Below the pieces are notes generated by a model. The model had not been told where the DNA came from, did not search any database, and was given only the letters and a program-made list of their open reading frames with translations. A stretch of 64,000 nt of DNA, taken from positions 1,550,001 to 1,614,000 of the forward strand of contig NZ_CP066775.1 in assembly GCF_009754905.2 (NCBI RefSeq), given 5' to 3'. This DNA is from Mucilaginibacter ginkgonis (GTDB taxonomy: Bacteria > Bacteroidota > Bacteroidia > Sphingobacteriales > Sphingobacteriaceae). Every line of letters begins with the position of its first letter. The first letter of the stretch is position 1. Below are positions 26,234 through 35,696 of this stretch, piece after piece. The translations under genes and the position numbers were made by a program.

Positions 26234-26605
26234 GTGATTGTAGACGATTTTTTTGTCGATGTGCAACTGGCACAAGGTTTAACCCGCATACAGGTTGAAG
26301 AAGCAACACCTTATGAACAGGCGGTGCTTAACATCCTGCTCTTCACCATTGACTTCTATAACGGCAAAAGCTTTACTACACTTACCCTGCAATTAGAAAA
26401 CGGCAACTGGCACCTGCATGATAACCGTTTTACTGATGATACAGACCAGCTGCACTTTCATGAGTTTTGGGAAGATTATAACTGCCCTTTAACCCGCCAT
26501 GAAATTAGCACTATCGGCGCGGCCATATCAAACTATATGGTAGTTCAGCTGGTGTCGCGCATGAGTTTATTTGTTGCCTCTTTACCTAACCCTGCTGTAA
26601 ACTAA
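26234..26605 (+). CDS. Unknown first gene of the imuA-imuB-dnaE2 operon
   Basis: I do not recognise this 123-residue protein. It is acidic, soluble and without signal peptide; it appears as mixed strands and helices (AQGLTRIQVEEATPYEQAVL, FTTLTLQLENGNWHLHDN, FHEFWEDYNCPLTRHEIS). GTG at 26234 is the first start in frame and no ATG follows until near the end. With the -7 box ending at 26229 the message would be leaderless or nearly so. The gene ends 10 bp before imuA and shares its operator-bearing promoter, so it is probably made together with the error-prone repair proteins. Confidence 0.7.
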   Translation: MIVDDFFVDVQLAQGLTRIQVEEATPYEQAVLNILLFTIDFYNGKSFTTLTLQLENGNWHLHDNRFTDDTDQLHFHEFWEDYNCPLTRHEISTIGAAISNYMVVQLVSRMSLFVASLPNPAVN

Positions 26606-26615
26606 ATGACAAGCT

Positions 26616-27353
26616 ATGGTTGCCGCAAAACAACAGATCATCCAGCAGTTGCAAAAGGATATCCTGCGTTTACAGGGGATCCGCACTTTCGATAATGGTT
26701 CCAGGCAAACTTTTGGATTGGGTGATGTTGAACAAGCTTTCCCGGGTGGAGTAATTCCTACAGGTACTGTTCATGAATTTCTATGTTTTGAAGCCGAGCA
26801 TAAAGCAGCTACCGGTGGTTTTATAAGCGGGTTATTAAGCACCCTGATGCATAACAACGGTGTATGCATTTGGGTAAGCAGTTCACGGATGCTGTTCCCA
26901 ATGGGTTTGAGTATATTTAATATCGCACCCCACCACGTGATCTTTATTGATGTAAAGCGCGAAAAAGATATCCTCTGGGCAACAGAAGAAGCGCTTAAAT
27001 GCGATGGACTGGCTGCCGTAGTTACCGAGTTGAAAGAGATGAGCTTCACCCAGTCGAGGCGGTTACAATTGGCAGTTGAGCAAAGTAAAGTTACGGGCTT
27101 TATTTTACGAAATGATCCTTTAAAGCTCACTACATCTGCATGCGCGGCACGGTGGCAGATCACCTCATTACCAAGTGAATTGGAAGGCGACATGCCGGGT
27201 GTAGGCTTCCCCCGCTGGAATGTCGAATTGTTAAAAGTGCGTAACGGAAACCCCGGCGCATGGCAGGTTGAGTGGCGTGGCGGTAAATTTACAGCAATAG
27301 CACAACAAGCTACTTCCGAAGAAATCCATACATATACCAGAAAGGCAGGCTGA
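26616..27353 (+). CDS. imuA: ImuA-type RecA-like translesion accessory protein
   Basis: A 245-residue protein of the ImuA/SulA-like group with a RecA-type core. The start FGLGDVEQAFPGGVIPTGTVHEF matches the conserved entry of the family; the P-loop region is altered (FEAEHKAATGGFISGLL) as usual in ImuA. Later strands include GVCIWVSSS, HHVIFIDVKREKDILWA and LAAVVTEL. ImuA helps load the ImuB-DnaE2 complex on damaged DNA in other bacteria. One base separates its stop from the imuB start, indicating tight coupling. Confidence 0.9.
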   Translation: MVAAKQQIIQQLQKDILRLQGIRTFDNGSRQTFGLGDVEQAFPGGVIPTGTVHEFLCFEAEHKAATGGFISGLLSTLMHNNGVCIWVSSSRMLFPMGLSIFNIAPHHVIFIDVKREKDILWATEEALKCDGLAAVVTELKEMSFTQSRRLQLAVEQSKVTGFILRNDPLKLTTSACAARWQITSLPSELEGDMPGVGFPRWNVELLKVRNGNPGAWQVEWRGGKFTAIAQQATSEEIHTYTRKAG

Positions 27354-27354
27354 T

Positions 27355-28860
27355 ATGGCACAGCGTTTTGTTGTGATATGGTTTCATCACTTGTTGACCG
27401 ATTGGCTGATACTCAAGAAGCCCGGAATGCGCGAGGTGCCATTTATATTTACAGCGGCCGAACATAACCGCATAATTGTTATTGCTGCTAATCAAGAGGC
27501 CGAATCGCAAGGCATATTTAAAGGGATTTTCGCTGCCGATGCCAAAGCTATTGTCCCCGATCTGCAGGTATTTGACCACAAACCCGGCCGTGATGCCAGT
27601 CTTCTAAAAACCATGGCCGAATGGTGCATCCGCTTCTCACCCATTGTTGCTGTTGACAGGGATAACCATAGCCTGATATTTGATATAACCGGTTGCGCAC
27701 ATCTGCTGGGCAGCGAAGAGGCTTACATGAATAAGATCGCTAATAGCTTACACTTTAAAGGTTTCCGCATACGGGCCGCAATGGCCGATACTATAGGTGC
27801 TGCATGGGCTGTGGCGCACTTTGGCAAAAACGGGACTATCGTCCCAAGCGATGAACAAGCAAATGCATTACTGCAGCTCCCCGCAAATGCGCTTAGGCTG
27901 CAGCCGGACAATTTGGAGCGCCTTATCAAACTTGGCTTAAAAACCATTGGCAGTTTTATAAAAATGCCGCGTTCTGTTCTGCGAAGGCGTTTTGGCGATG
28001 ATATTTTATTGCGCATAGGGCAGGCTATTGGCTTCGAAGAAGAAGTTTTGCAGCCTGTAAAAGTGATTAGCCCGTATGAAGAACGCCTGCCATGCCTTGA
28101 GCCTATTTGCACGGCATCCGGGATAGAAATCGCCATAGAGATGCTTTTAGCCAAAATTTGCAGACGGCTCGAAAATGAAGGTAAGGGTTTGCGTATAGCT
28201 ATCTTAACCTGTTACCGGGTTGATGGTAATCAGCAGCAGGTTCAGATAGGCACAAATACTCCCTCAAACAATGTTGCGCACTTGTTAAAGCTGTTTACAC
28301 TAAAAATAGACAGCATTGAACCTGCTCTAGGCATCGAGTTATTTATACTTGAAGCGCCCAAGGTTGAAAATATTAATCCATCGCAAGAAGTGTTTTGGGG
28401 TGAAACAACCGGACTTGAAGACCCTCAGGTTGCAGAACTGCTTGACCGTATTGCCGGAAAGTTTGGAGCAGGTCATATCCGCAGGTATTTGCCGCAGCAG
28501 CATTACTGGCCTGAGCGTTCGGTCAAAAGCACAACTTCAATAAAGGAACAGCCTGCCATTGCATGGTCTGTTGCAAAACCAAGGCCTACGCAACTTTTGC
28601 CATATCCGCAGCGCATAGAGGTTGCTGCCCCTATCCCCGATTACCCACCCATCAACTTCAGATATAAAGATAAGGTGCACCACATACGCAGGTCTGACGG
28701 CCCCGAACGTATAGAACGCGAATGGTGGATGGACAAGGGCGAGCACCGTGATTATTATGTGGTTGAAGATGAGGCCGGCTGCCGTTACTGGCTCTTTAGG
28801 TTAGGCCATTACAGTGCAGATCAAACCCATCAGTGGTTTATTCACGGATTTTTTGCCTGA
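27355..28860 (+). CDS. imuB: ImuB, inactive Y-family polymerase homologue
   Basis: The 501-residue protein has a Y-family polymerase core: palm (SPIVAVDRDNHSLIFDITGCAHLLG), helix-hairpin region with LIKLGLKTIGSFIKMPRSVLRRRFG, and a little-finger-like C-terminal half. The acidic triad of active Y-family enzymes is not complete, as is typical of ImuB, which acts as a hub for DnaE2 and the sliding clamp. The C-terminal domain ends with the conserved YYVVEDEAGCRYWLFR. It lies between imuA and dnaE2, 3 bp before the latter. Confidence 0.92.
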   Translation: MAQRFVVIWFHHLLTDWLILKKPGMREVPFIFTAAEHNRIIVIAANQEAESQGIFKGIFAADAKAIVPDLQVFDHKPGRDASLLKTMAEWCIRFSPIVAVDRDNHSLIFDITGCAHLLGSEEAYMNKIANSLHFKGFRIRAAMADTIGAAWAVAHFGKNGTIVPSDEQANALLQLPANALRLQPDNLERLIKLGLKTIGSFIKMPRSVLRRRFGDDILLRIGQAIGFEEEVLQPVKVISPYEERLPCLEPICTASGIEIAIEMLLAKICRRLENEGKGLRIAILTCYRVDGNQQQVQIGTNTPSNNVAHLLKLFTLKIDSIEPALGIELFILEAPKVENINPSQEVFWGETTGLEDPQVAELLDRIAGKFGAGHIRRYLPQQHYWPERSVKSTTSIKEQPAIAWSVAKPRPTQLLPYPQRIEVAAPIPDYPPINFRYKDKVHHIRRSDGPERIEREWWMDKGEHRDYYVVEDEAGCRYWLFRLGHYSADQTHQWFIHGFFA

Positions 28861-28863
28861 CAG

Positions 28864-31800
28864 ATGATAGAATATGCGGAACTACAGGTAACCAGCAATT
28901 TTACGTTCATGAAAGGTGCTTCGCACCCCGAAGAAATGGTTAGACGTGCCTTTGAGCTGGGTTATTCTAAGATCGCTATTACAGATGTAAACAGTGTAGC
29001 GGGCGTGGTACGCGCACACCAGGAAGCAAAGGAATTATCAGATAAAGAAGAATTTGAATATCGTAAAATTGAATTTATTCCTGCCTGCCGTTTGCAATTA
29101 CTGGACGGGCCAGATCTATTGGCTTATCCTTTAGACATTACTGCCTGGGGCCGTCTTTGCGCTCTATTAAGCAAAGGCAACCTGCGCACAGAAAAAGGCA
29201 AATGTGAATTGTATAAACAGGATGTTTACGAACACGCTGAAGGTATAAAATTCATCGTTATACCACCCCCTGTTTTAAATGCTGATTTTGACTTTGAAGC
29301 TGGTTTTAAAACGCAGTTAAAGGAATATCAGCAAATTTTAGGCAATCAATTATATATCGCCGCAACACGCTCCTACAATGGCGATGATGCCAAGCGCTTT
29401 TACAGGCTTGCACAGTTAGGTGTACCAATGGTGGCTACTAATGATGTGTATTACCACGACCCGGCGCGGCGTGAGTTACAAGACATACAAACCTGCGTAC
29501 GCGAAAAATGCACCATCAGTAACGCCGGTTTTTTGCTGCATGCCAATGCCGAAAGATATTTAAAATCTACTGATGAAATAGAACGCCTGTTTCAAAATTA
29601 TCCCGAAGCACTTGCTAACGTTATGGAGATCGCCAATGCCTGCGATTTTTCACTGGATACGCTTAAATATCTGGAGCCCGAATGGAAAAGCCCTGATGGC
29701 CGTACGTCTGATGAGCATCTGGCAGATCATACGTGGGCCGGTGCACGCAAAATGTTTAACGAAGAGGAATTTGCCCGAATGTCAAAGCAAATACAATTTG
29801 AGCTGGACTTCTTTAAGCGCCGCAAACTAGCTCCTTATTTTCTCCGAATTTTCGAGTACACACAAAAGGCAAAAGAACTAGGCATATTGCACCAGGGCCG
29901 CGGTTCAGCTGCAAATTGCAGTGTCTGTTATTGCTTAGGGATCACGCCCGTTAACCCAACCAAAACACGTTTGTTATTCGAAAGATTTATGTCTGACGCG
30001 CGCGATGAGTGGCCCGATGTGGATGTAGATTTTGAGCATGAACGCCGTGAAGAGATCATCCAATGGATATATGAAACCTATGGCCGCGAGCATGCCGGTA
30101 TTGTAGCGACCGTAACCCAGGAAAGGCATAAAGGAGCTATCCGGGATGTGGGTAAGGCAATGGGGCTTTCAGAAGATACCATCAAACGCCTATCGGGTAC
30201 GATATGGCATTTCACAGAAGAAGCTTTTGACAGGGAACGTATTATTGAGAATGGCCTTAACCCTGATGATCCGCACCTGAACAAGGTTTTAGAACTTACG
30301 TTGCAGCTGATGGGTTTCCCCCGGCAATTAGGGCAGCACACCGGAGGATTTGTGATTACGCAATGCAAATTGTCTGACCTTTGCCCAGTGATGAACGCGC
30401 GCATGGAAGACCGCACGCAACTGGAATGGAACAAAGACGATCTGGAAGCGCTTGGTATTTTAAAGGTAGACGTGCTGGCTTTGGGTATGCTTACCTGTAT
30501 CCGTAAAGCTTTTGATCTAACACAGCAGCACTACGGCAGGCACCTTACTTTGGAAAACGTGCCACAGGATGAAACCGGGGTGTATGATATGATTTGCCGG
30601 GCAGATACATTGGGCACTTTCCAGATAGAAAGCCGTGCACAAATGTCTATGCTGCCCAGGCTAAAGCCACAAAAATTTTATGACCTGGTGATCGAAGTAG
30701 CCATTGTACGGCCGGGACCAATCCAGGGTGATATGGTGCACCCTTATTTAAAAAGGAGGGATAATCCTGATTTAGTAGAGTATCCATCAAAAGAATTAGA
30801 AGAAATTTTAAAACGCACCCTAGGCGTTCCTCTTTTTCAGGAACAAGCAATGGAAATATCTATAGTAGCCGCAAACTTCACCCCTGCCGAGGCCGATCAG
30901 CTACGTCGGAGCATGGCTACTTTTAAAGCTAAGGGTGAGGTAAGCGGTTTTAAGAAGAAACTGATAGATGGCATGGTGGCTAAAGGTTATGATGCGGAAT
31001 TCGCCGCTCGCATCTTTAAACAACTGGAAGGTTTTGGCAGTTATGGTTTTCCTGAGAGCCATGCCTATAGTTTTGCCCACCTGGTTTACATATCCTGCTG
31101 GCTAAAATATAATTACCCGGATGTGTTTTGTGCTGCCTTGCTTAACAGCCAGCCGATGGGTTTTTACCAGCCGGCGCAGATCGTAACAGATGCCCGGAAA
31201 CATAATGTAACGGTGAGGCCTGTAGATGTCAATTATTCATGCTGGGACAATGCCCTGGAAGAACAAGTGGGTGCATACCGGGCAGTACGACTGGGTTTCA
31301 GGCAGGTGGATGGTTTGCGAGAGGATGATATGGATGCCCTCCTTAGAGGAAGGATCAAACACTATAAAACCATTCCGCAGTTAATGGACGCGGGTGTGCC
31401 TTTAGCGGCGCTTGAAAAACTGGCCGATGCGGATGCCTTCAGGTCGATAGGTTTTGACAGGCGGCAAGCGCTGTGGGAAATATCAGCCTTAAAAGACCGC
31501 CCTATTGCATTGTTTAATGGACAGCCATCAGAAAGTGCAATTGAAACACAGATAGCACTGCCGTTAATGACCGCATCCGAACATGTGGTAGAAGATTATG
31601 CTACAACATCTCTATCATTAAAAGCACATCCTGTAAGTTTTGTGCGCGATCAACTGACCATGCTGCGCGCGGTCAAAACCGCCGAACTAGTGGATATACC
31701 TGATGGTGAAACAGTAAGGGTGGCAGGATTAGTTTTGGTTAGGCAAAGGCCGGGGACTGCCAAAGGTGTGTGTTTTATAACCGTTGAAGATGAAACCAGT

Positions 31801-32106
31801 TACGCTAACCTGGTAGTATGGGAAAGCCTGTTTGATAAGTACCGCAGAGAAATATTGCAAGCCAGGTTATTAATGGTAGAGGGTAAAGTGCAGCGTGAGG
31901 GTCAGGTGATACACGTTATTGCCGGCCGGTGTTTTAACCTCTCACCATTGCTTAAAGGCTTAACAGCAGCTAATACAGAAGAACTGCCGTTGCTAACTTT
32001 AGCCAGCGCTGATGAAACTACCAAGCCCACCCCTTACGACATCCGCCAGCAGCCGCATGTGCGCGATGGACATAGGGTAATACCCAATGCCAGAAATTTT
32101 AAATAA
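28864..32106 (+). CDS. dnaE2: Error-prone DNA polymerase III alpha subunit DnaE2
   Basis: A 1080-residue C-family polymerase. The N-terminal PHP domain begins YAELQVTSNFTFMKGASHPEE; the palm holds PDVDVDFEHERREEI, with two catalytic Asp, and LGILKVDVLALGML carries the third. QLGQHTGGFVIT and the helix-hairpin-helix region follow, and a C-terminal OB fold (VRVAGLVLVRQRPGTAKG) ends the chain. The length and the absence of the extra C-terminal domain of DnaE1 identify the DnaE2 type. It performs mutagenic translesion synthesis with ImuA and ImuB. The stop converges on the cytochrome gene with 1 bp between. Confidence 0.94.
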   Translation: MIEYAELQVTSNFTFMKGASHPEEMVRRAFELGYSKIAITDVNSVAGVVRAHQEAKELSDKEEFEYRKIEFIPACRLQLLDGPDLLAYPLDITAWGRLCALLSKGNLRTEKGKCELYKQDVYEHAEGIKFIVIPPPVLNADFDFEAGFKTQLKEYQQILGNQLYIAATRSYNGDDAKRFYRLAQLGVPMVATNDVYYHDPARRELQDIQTCVREKCTISNAGFLLHANAERYLKSTDEIERLFQNYPEALANVMEIANACDFSLDTLKYLEPEWKSPDGRTSDEHLADHTWAGARKMFNEEEFARMSKQIQFELDFFKRRKLAPYFLRIFEYTQKAKELGILHQGRGSAANCSVCYCLGITPVNPTKTRLLFERFMSDARDEWPDVDVDFEHERREEIIQWIYETYGREHAGIVATVTQERHKGAIRDVGKAMGLSEDTIKRLSGTIWHFTEEAFDRERIIENGLNPDDPHLNKVLELTLQLMGFPRQLGQHTGGFVITQCKLSDLCPVMNARMEDRTQLEWNKDDLEALGILKVDVLALGMLTCIRKAFDLTQQHYGRHLTLENVPQDETGVYDMICRADTLGTFQIESRAQMSMLPRLKPQKFYDLVIEVAIVRPGPIQGDMVHPYLKRRDNPDLVEYPSKELEEILKRTLGVPLFQEQAMEISIVAANFTPAEADQLRRSMATFKAKGEVSGFKKKLIDGMVAKGYDAEFAARIFKQLEGFGSYGFPESHAYSFAHLVYISCWLKYNYPDVFCAALLNSQPMGFYQPAQIVTDARKHNVTVRPVDVNYSCWDNALEEQVGAYRAVRLGFRQVDGLREDDMDALLRGRIKHYKTIPQLMDAGVPLAALEKLADADAFRSIGFDRRQALWEISALKDRPIALFNGQPSESAIETQIALPLMTASEHVVEDYATTSLSLKAHPVSFVRDQLTMLRAVKTAELVDIPDGETVRVAGLVLVRQRPGTAKGVCFITVEDETSYANLVVWESLFDKYRREILQARLLMVEGKVQREGQVIHVIAGRCFNLSPLLKGLTAANTEELPLLTLASADETTKPTPYDIRQQPHVRDGHRVIPNARNFK

Positions 32107-32107
32107 A

Positions 32108-32728
32108 CTATTTAGCCGGCGCATATGCGCCGTTATTGAGCCATATTAACCAAAGCCTTTTAAATTCGGCATGGCTCAAAGGCGGCAACTTGCGGCCCTC
32201 TCCGGGATTCCATCCCGCAAGCACTAGTCCGTCATCAGCGTGCGCGATCAATGCCTTCATATCCTTGTGCCCGTTTTTGTTTGGATCTATAATCTGTTTA
32301 GCCAGCTGACGCGGTGTGCGGCCCTGGAAAACCATGCGCATATTTGCTGGTGGCAAATGCCAGTTTGGATTACCCGGAGGCGTATGTAAGCCCGGTGTAT
32401 TGGTAGGTTGATGGCAGTTTGAGCATTTCAACGCATAAACGCCTTTTCCGTCAACGCCTCGCTTCACGTTCATAGTATGCAGGTGGCTGTCTTCTCCCTG
32501 TAAAGGCACGTCGCCATTTGGATGGCAGTTCATGCAGCGCGGACTCATCAGCACTTTATAAACTCCCATAAAAGCTTTTACAGATGCCACACTATCTTTT
32601 TTAATATTTGGTTTTGGCGCGGCAGGTCCATTAGTAAATGATAAGCCAACAACCCCGGCCAATAAAAATAGCAATATAACGATTACAGATAGTTTTTTAT
32701 TAAGTGTGATTTTCTGAGTGATATTCAT
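32108..32728 (-). CDS. Diheme c-type cytochrome subunit of a molybdenum hydroxylase
   Basis: The 206-residue protein has an N-terminal membrane or signal helix (LSVIVILLFLLAGVVGL) and two CxxCH heme sites, CMNCH and CSNCH, with several Met and His that may serve as distal ligands. It directly follows the genes for the molybdopterin and Fe-S subunits (11 bp gap), so it probably takes electrons from their reaction into the respiratory chain. The sequence is close to the small cytochromes found beside Bacteroidota isoquinoline-1-oxidoreductase-like genes. It faces the periplasm. Confidence 0.8.
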   Translation of the reverse strand: MNITQKITLNKKLSVIVILLFLLAGVVGLSFTNGPAAPKPNIKKDSVASVKAFMGVYKVLMSPRCMNCHPNGDVPLQGEDSHLHTMNVKRGVDGKGVYALKCSNCHQPTNTPGLHTPPGNPNWHLPPANMRMVFQGRTPRQLAKQIIDPNKNGHKDMKALIAHADDGLVLAGWNPGEGRKLPPLSHAEFKRLWLIWLNNGAYAPAK

Positions 32729-32739
32729 TGGTTGGGGGC

Positions 32740-34905
32740 TTAGGCAGTTATAAAGTTGTGGTTCATCAACGGCAGATCATAAATACGTTTACCGGTGGCA
32801 GCAAAAATGGCATTGCACAAGGCTGGTGCTAACGGCGGCACACATGGCTCGCCGGCGCCACCCATTTCTTCCTTACTGTCAACAATATGCACATCTATCT
32901 GCGGTGCTTCATTCATGCGGGCAATTTTATAATCATAAAAGTTATTCTGCTGCAGACGGCCATTTTCTATAGATAGCTCTCCGTACAGTGCCATGGTCAG
33001 GCCGAAAATTATCCCGCTTTCCATTTGCGCGCGTACACCGTCAGGGTTGACAGCCAAACCAAGGTCAATGGCACAAGTTACCTTATGAACCTTTAGCTTT
33101 CCGCCTTCCAGGCTGATCTCTGCAACCTCTGCCACATAACTTTTGAAAGCTTCATGAACGGCAATGCCATGGTAATGACCTGCAGGCAATTTCTTGCCCC
33201 AGCCTGCCTTTTCCGCGGCCAGATTAAGTGCAGCCAGATGCCGCGGACTATCTTTCAATAATTTTCTACGGTATTCAAGCGGATCTTTCCCGGCGTTAGT
33301 AGCCAACTCGTCAATAATGGTTTCCATCACAAAACCTGTGTGCGTGTTACCTACCGACCTATACCATAAAACCGGAACCACTTCTTTAGTGGTATGCAGC
33401 CCTACATAATGGGCCGGCACGGCTTTTAAATAAGGCGAATCTTTAACGCCCTCTACAGAGCTGTCATCTATACCGTCCTTGATGCCGGCAGCCATAGGTG
33501 TACCTGCCATTATAGACTGTCCGGCAATGTTATGCTGCCAGGCTACAGGCATCCCATCCGCATCTGTACCGATCCTTAGTTTATGCACATAAGCCGGGCG
33601 ATAATAGCCACCCTTCATGTCATCCTCACGGCTCCATATCATCTTTACGGTCTGATGGCTGGCTTTGGCTATTTGCACCGCTTCTGAAACAAAATCTGAA
33701 GCCATGGTTGCCCTGCGGCCAAAACCACCGCCGAGAAATGGCACGTTAAGCGTTACATTTTCAGATTTCATGCCCAATATTCTAGCGGCATTGTCGCGGT
33801 CCACACCGGGCAGTTGTGTACCACTCCATATCTCGCAGCTATCGCCTGTAATTTTAACTGTGCAATTAAGCGGCTCCATCGGCGCGTGGGCCAAATATGG
33901 AAACACATATTCCGCTTCAATGATTTTAGCAGCGCCTGCAAATCCTGCTGTTAGATCTCCTTGCTTTTGAGCAGGTAAGCCATTAGTTGAAGCCAGCTTT
34001 TTATAAGCCGCCATTTGAGAAGCAGTGTTTAGATTCGCCCCCTCGCCTTCGTTCCAAATAATGTTCAGTAGTTTTTTACCCTCATTGGCCGACCAATAGT
34101 TATCCGCTAAAACGGCTACACCAGTAGGTATTTGCACAACCTGCTTTACCCCTTTAACCGCTTTGGCCCTTGTGGCATTAAAGGATAAAACCTTCCCGCC
34201 GAAAACCGGCGAATGTGCTACAACAGCAATGAGCATACCGGGCAATTGCATGTCCATACCAAACCGGGCGCTACCGTTTGTTTTAGCCGGCGCGTCCAAA
34301 CGCCGTTTACCTTTGCCTACATATTTCCAATCTGTAGCAGCCCGTAGCGGAATTTCTTTAGGTTCCGGTAACAGCGCTGCTTCTGTAGCCAGTTCGCCAT
34401 AGCTTAATTTCGTGTCGCCTAAAATGGCAAGACCATTCGCGGTTTTTACTTTATCAGGTGTAACACGCCAGCGGTTGGCAGCGGCCTGTGTTAGCAATAT
34501 CCTTGCAGCCGCGCCTGCTTTGCGGTAACGGTCAAACTCGGACCATGTGGTGCTGCTGCCGCCGGTAATTTGTATACCGTAGGTAGTGTGGTTCCAGGGC
34601 TTACCGGCCGGGGCGTGTTCTACAGTAATATTTTTCCAATCGGCATCCAGTTCCTCAGCAATGAGCATGGGCAAGGTGGTCCATATACCCTGACCCATTT
34701 CTGTATGGCTTAGGATAATGGTTATCTTGTTGTCGGGTTGGATATTCAAAAAGGCATTAGGCGTAAAGCCGCCCTCTATCCCGGGAATGATAGACTTACC
34801 TAACCTGCCGCCAACCTGGGGTATGGTAAATGAAATTAATAATCCGCCGCTGAGCAGGGCACCCGCTTTAAGAAAATTTCTCCTGCTTATTTCCTGCTCA
34901 ACCAT
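32740..34905 (-). CDS. Xanthine dehydrogenase/aldehyde oxidase family molybdopterin-binding subunit (IorB-like), Tat-exported
   Basis: A 721-residue protein starting with a twin-arginine signal ([20 protein letters not shown]), then a molybdenum hydroxylase fold: [13 protein letters not shown], the repeated substrate segment, [14 protein letters not shown] and the catalytic [15 protein letters not shown], whose Glu activates the substrate. The Tat signal, the absence of an FAD subunit gene and the separate Fe-S subunit resemble isoquinoline 1-oxidoreductase. Family members hydroxylate aromatic heterocycles or oxidise aldehydes; the true substrate is unknown. It overlaps the Fe-S subunit gene by 8 bp. 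Confidence 0.9.
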   Translation of the reverse strand: MVEQEISRRNFLKAGALLSGGLLISFTIPQVGGRLGKSIIPGIEGGFTPNAFLNIQPDNKITIILSHTEMGQGIWTTLPMLIAEELDADWKNITVEHAPAGKPWNHTTYGIQITGGSSTTWSEFDRYRKAGAAARILLTQAAANRWRVTPDKVKTANGLAILGDTKLSYGELATEAALLPEPKEIPLRAATDWKYVGKGKRRLDAPAKTNGSARFGMDMQLPGMLIAVVAHSPVFGGKVLSFNATRAKAVKGVKQVVQIPTGVAVLADNYWSANEGKKLLNIIWNEGEGANLNTASQMAAYKKLASTNGLPAQKQGDLTAGFAGAAKIIEAEYVFPYLAHAPMEPLNCTVKITGDSCEIWSGTQLPGVDRDNAARILGMKSENVTLNVPFLGGGFGRRATMASDFVSEAVQIAKASHQTVKMIWSREDDMKGGYYRPAYVHKLRIGTDADGMPVAWQHNIAGQSIMAGTPMAAGIKDGIDDSSVEGVKDSPYLKAVPAHYVGLHTTKEVVPVLWYRSVGNTHTGFVMETIIDELATNAGKDPLEYRRKLLKDSPRHLAALNLAAEKAGWGKKLPAGHYHGIAVHEAFKSYVAEVAEISLEGGKLKVHKVTCAIDLGLAVNPDGVRAQMESGIIFGLTMALYGELSIENGRLQQNNFYDYKIARMNEAPQIDVHIVDSKEEMGGAGEPCVPPLAPALCNAIFAATGKRIYDLPLMNHNFITA

Positions 34906-35386
34906 TTACCGCTACTCCTTTCTGCATGGCGGCGGCATCATGTATAGCCTTACGAATGCGCACATAAGTACCGCAGCGGCAAATGTTTCCGCTCATGGCA
35001 TCGTCAATATCCTGATCTGTCGGATTAGGGTTTTCGCGAAGCAATACAGCCGCAGACATCAATTGCCCCGACTGACAATAACCACACTGCGGCACGTCAT
35101 TAGCCTGCCAGGCCAGTTGCAGCGGATGATCGTTATTTGCAGACAAGCCCTCTATGGTTACTACCTGTTGACCTTCAGCGCGTTTTAAACGTGTGACACA
35201 CGAACGTACTGCCTCGCCGTTTAAATGAACGGTGCAGGCACCGCATTGAGCAACACCACAGCCAAACTTGGTGCCGGTAAGGCCAATAATATCGCGAAGC
35301 ACCCATAACAGCGGCATTTCGGGATCGGCATCAACGTGGTATGTTTTAGAATTTACAGTTAAAGTTGTCATAGGCTGGCTTGTCAA
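34898..35386 (-). CDS. 2Fe-2S subunit of the molybdenum hydroxylase (IorA-like)
   Basis: A 162-residue protein with two 2Fe-2S domains. The plant-ferredoxin-type N-terminus has [20 protein letters not shown] and a later Cys (VRSC); the helical C-terminal domain has [10 protein letters not shown] and GNICRCGTY. It passes electrons from the molybdenum centre to the cytochrome. There is no own signal peptide, so it is probably carried across by the Tat signal of the large subunit. It is the first gene of the three-gene operon and overlaps the next by 8 bp. Confidence 0.92.
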   Translation of the reverse strand: MTSQPMTTLTVNSKTYHVDADPEMPLLWVLRDIIGLTGTKFGCGVAQCGACTVHLNGEAVRSCVTRLKRAEGQQVVTIEGLSANNDHPLQLAWQANDVPQCGYCQSGQLMSAAVLLRENPNPTDQDIDDAMSGNICRCGTYVRIRKAIHDAAAMQKGVAVNG

Positions 35387-35696
35387 TTACTTGTGTACGA
35401 ATTGAATGTAGATGTAAGTTAAAACAAATGTTTATACGCTTGCAAATGTGCCTGCTTATATAGACGAATTATAAATAACAAACCTAAACCCTGCCCCGAA
35501 GAGATTACTGGTTTGTCATACCAAACCTACCTTTGATTCAGCTTTGCTGTAACGCCATCAATGACATTGTTCACAAATAACTTCAACGCAATTGCTGGTA
35601 AAATAACAGATGTATAATCCGCGTAACATATTAGCATTTAATTGATTTTATTTCTCAAAAAAATAACACTTTTGCGAAAAATACCGTTATCAGCAA
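35387..35696. promoter_or_regulatory. Divergent intergenic region before speA
   Basis: This 310-bp AT-rich gap contains two minus-strand -7 boxes TAGGTTTG (35479-35486 and 35522-35529) for the molybdenum hydroxylase operon. On the plus strand CACTTTTG at 35667-35674 with an upstream TTG at 35642 suits speA, and TACCTTTG at 35528-35535 is a second candidate. No open frame of interest is seen. Confidence 0.4.
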
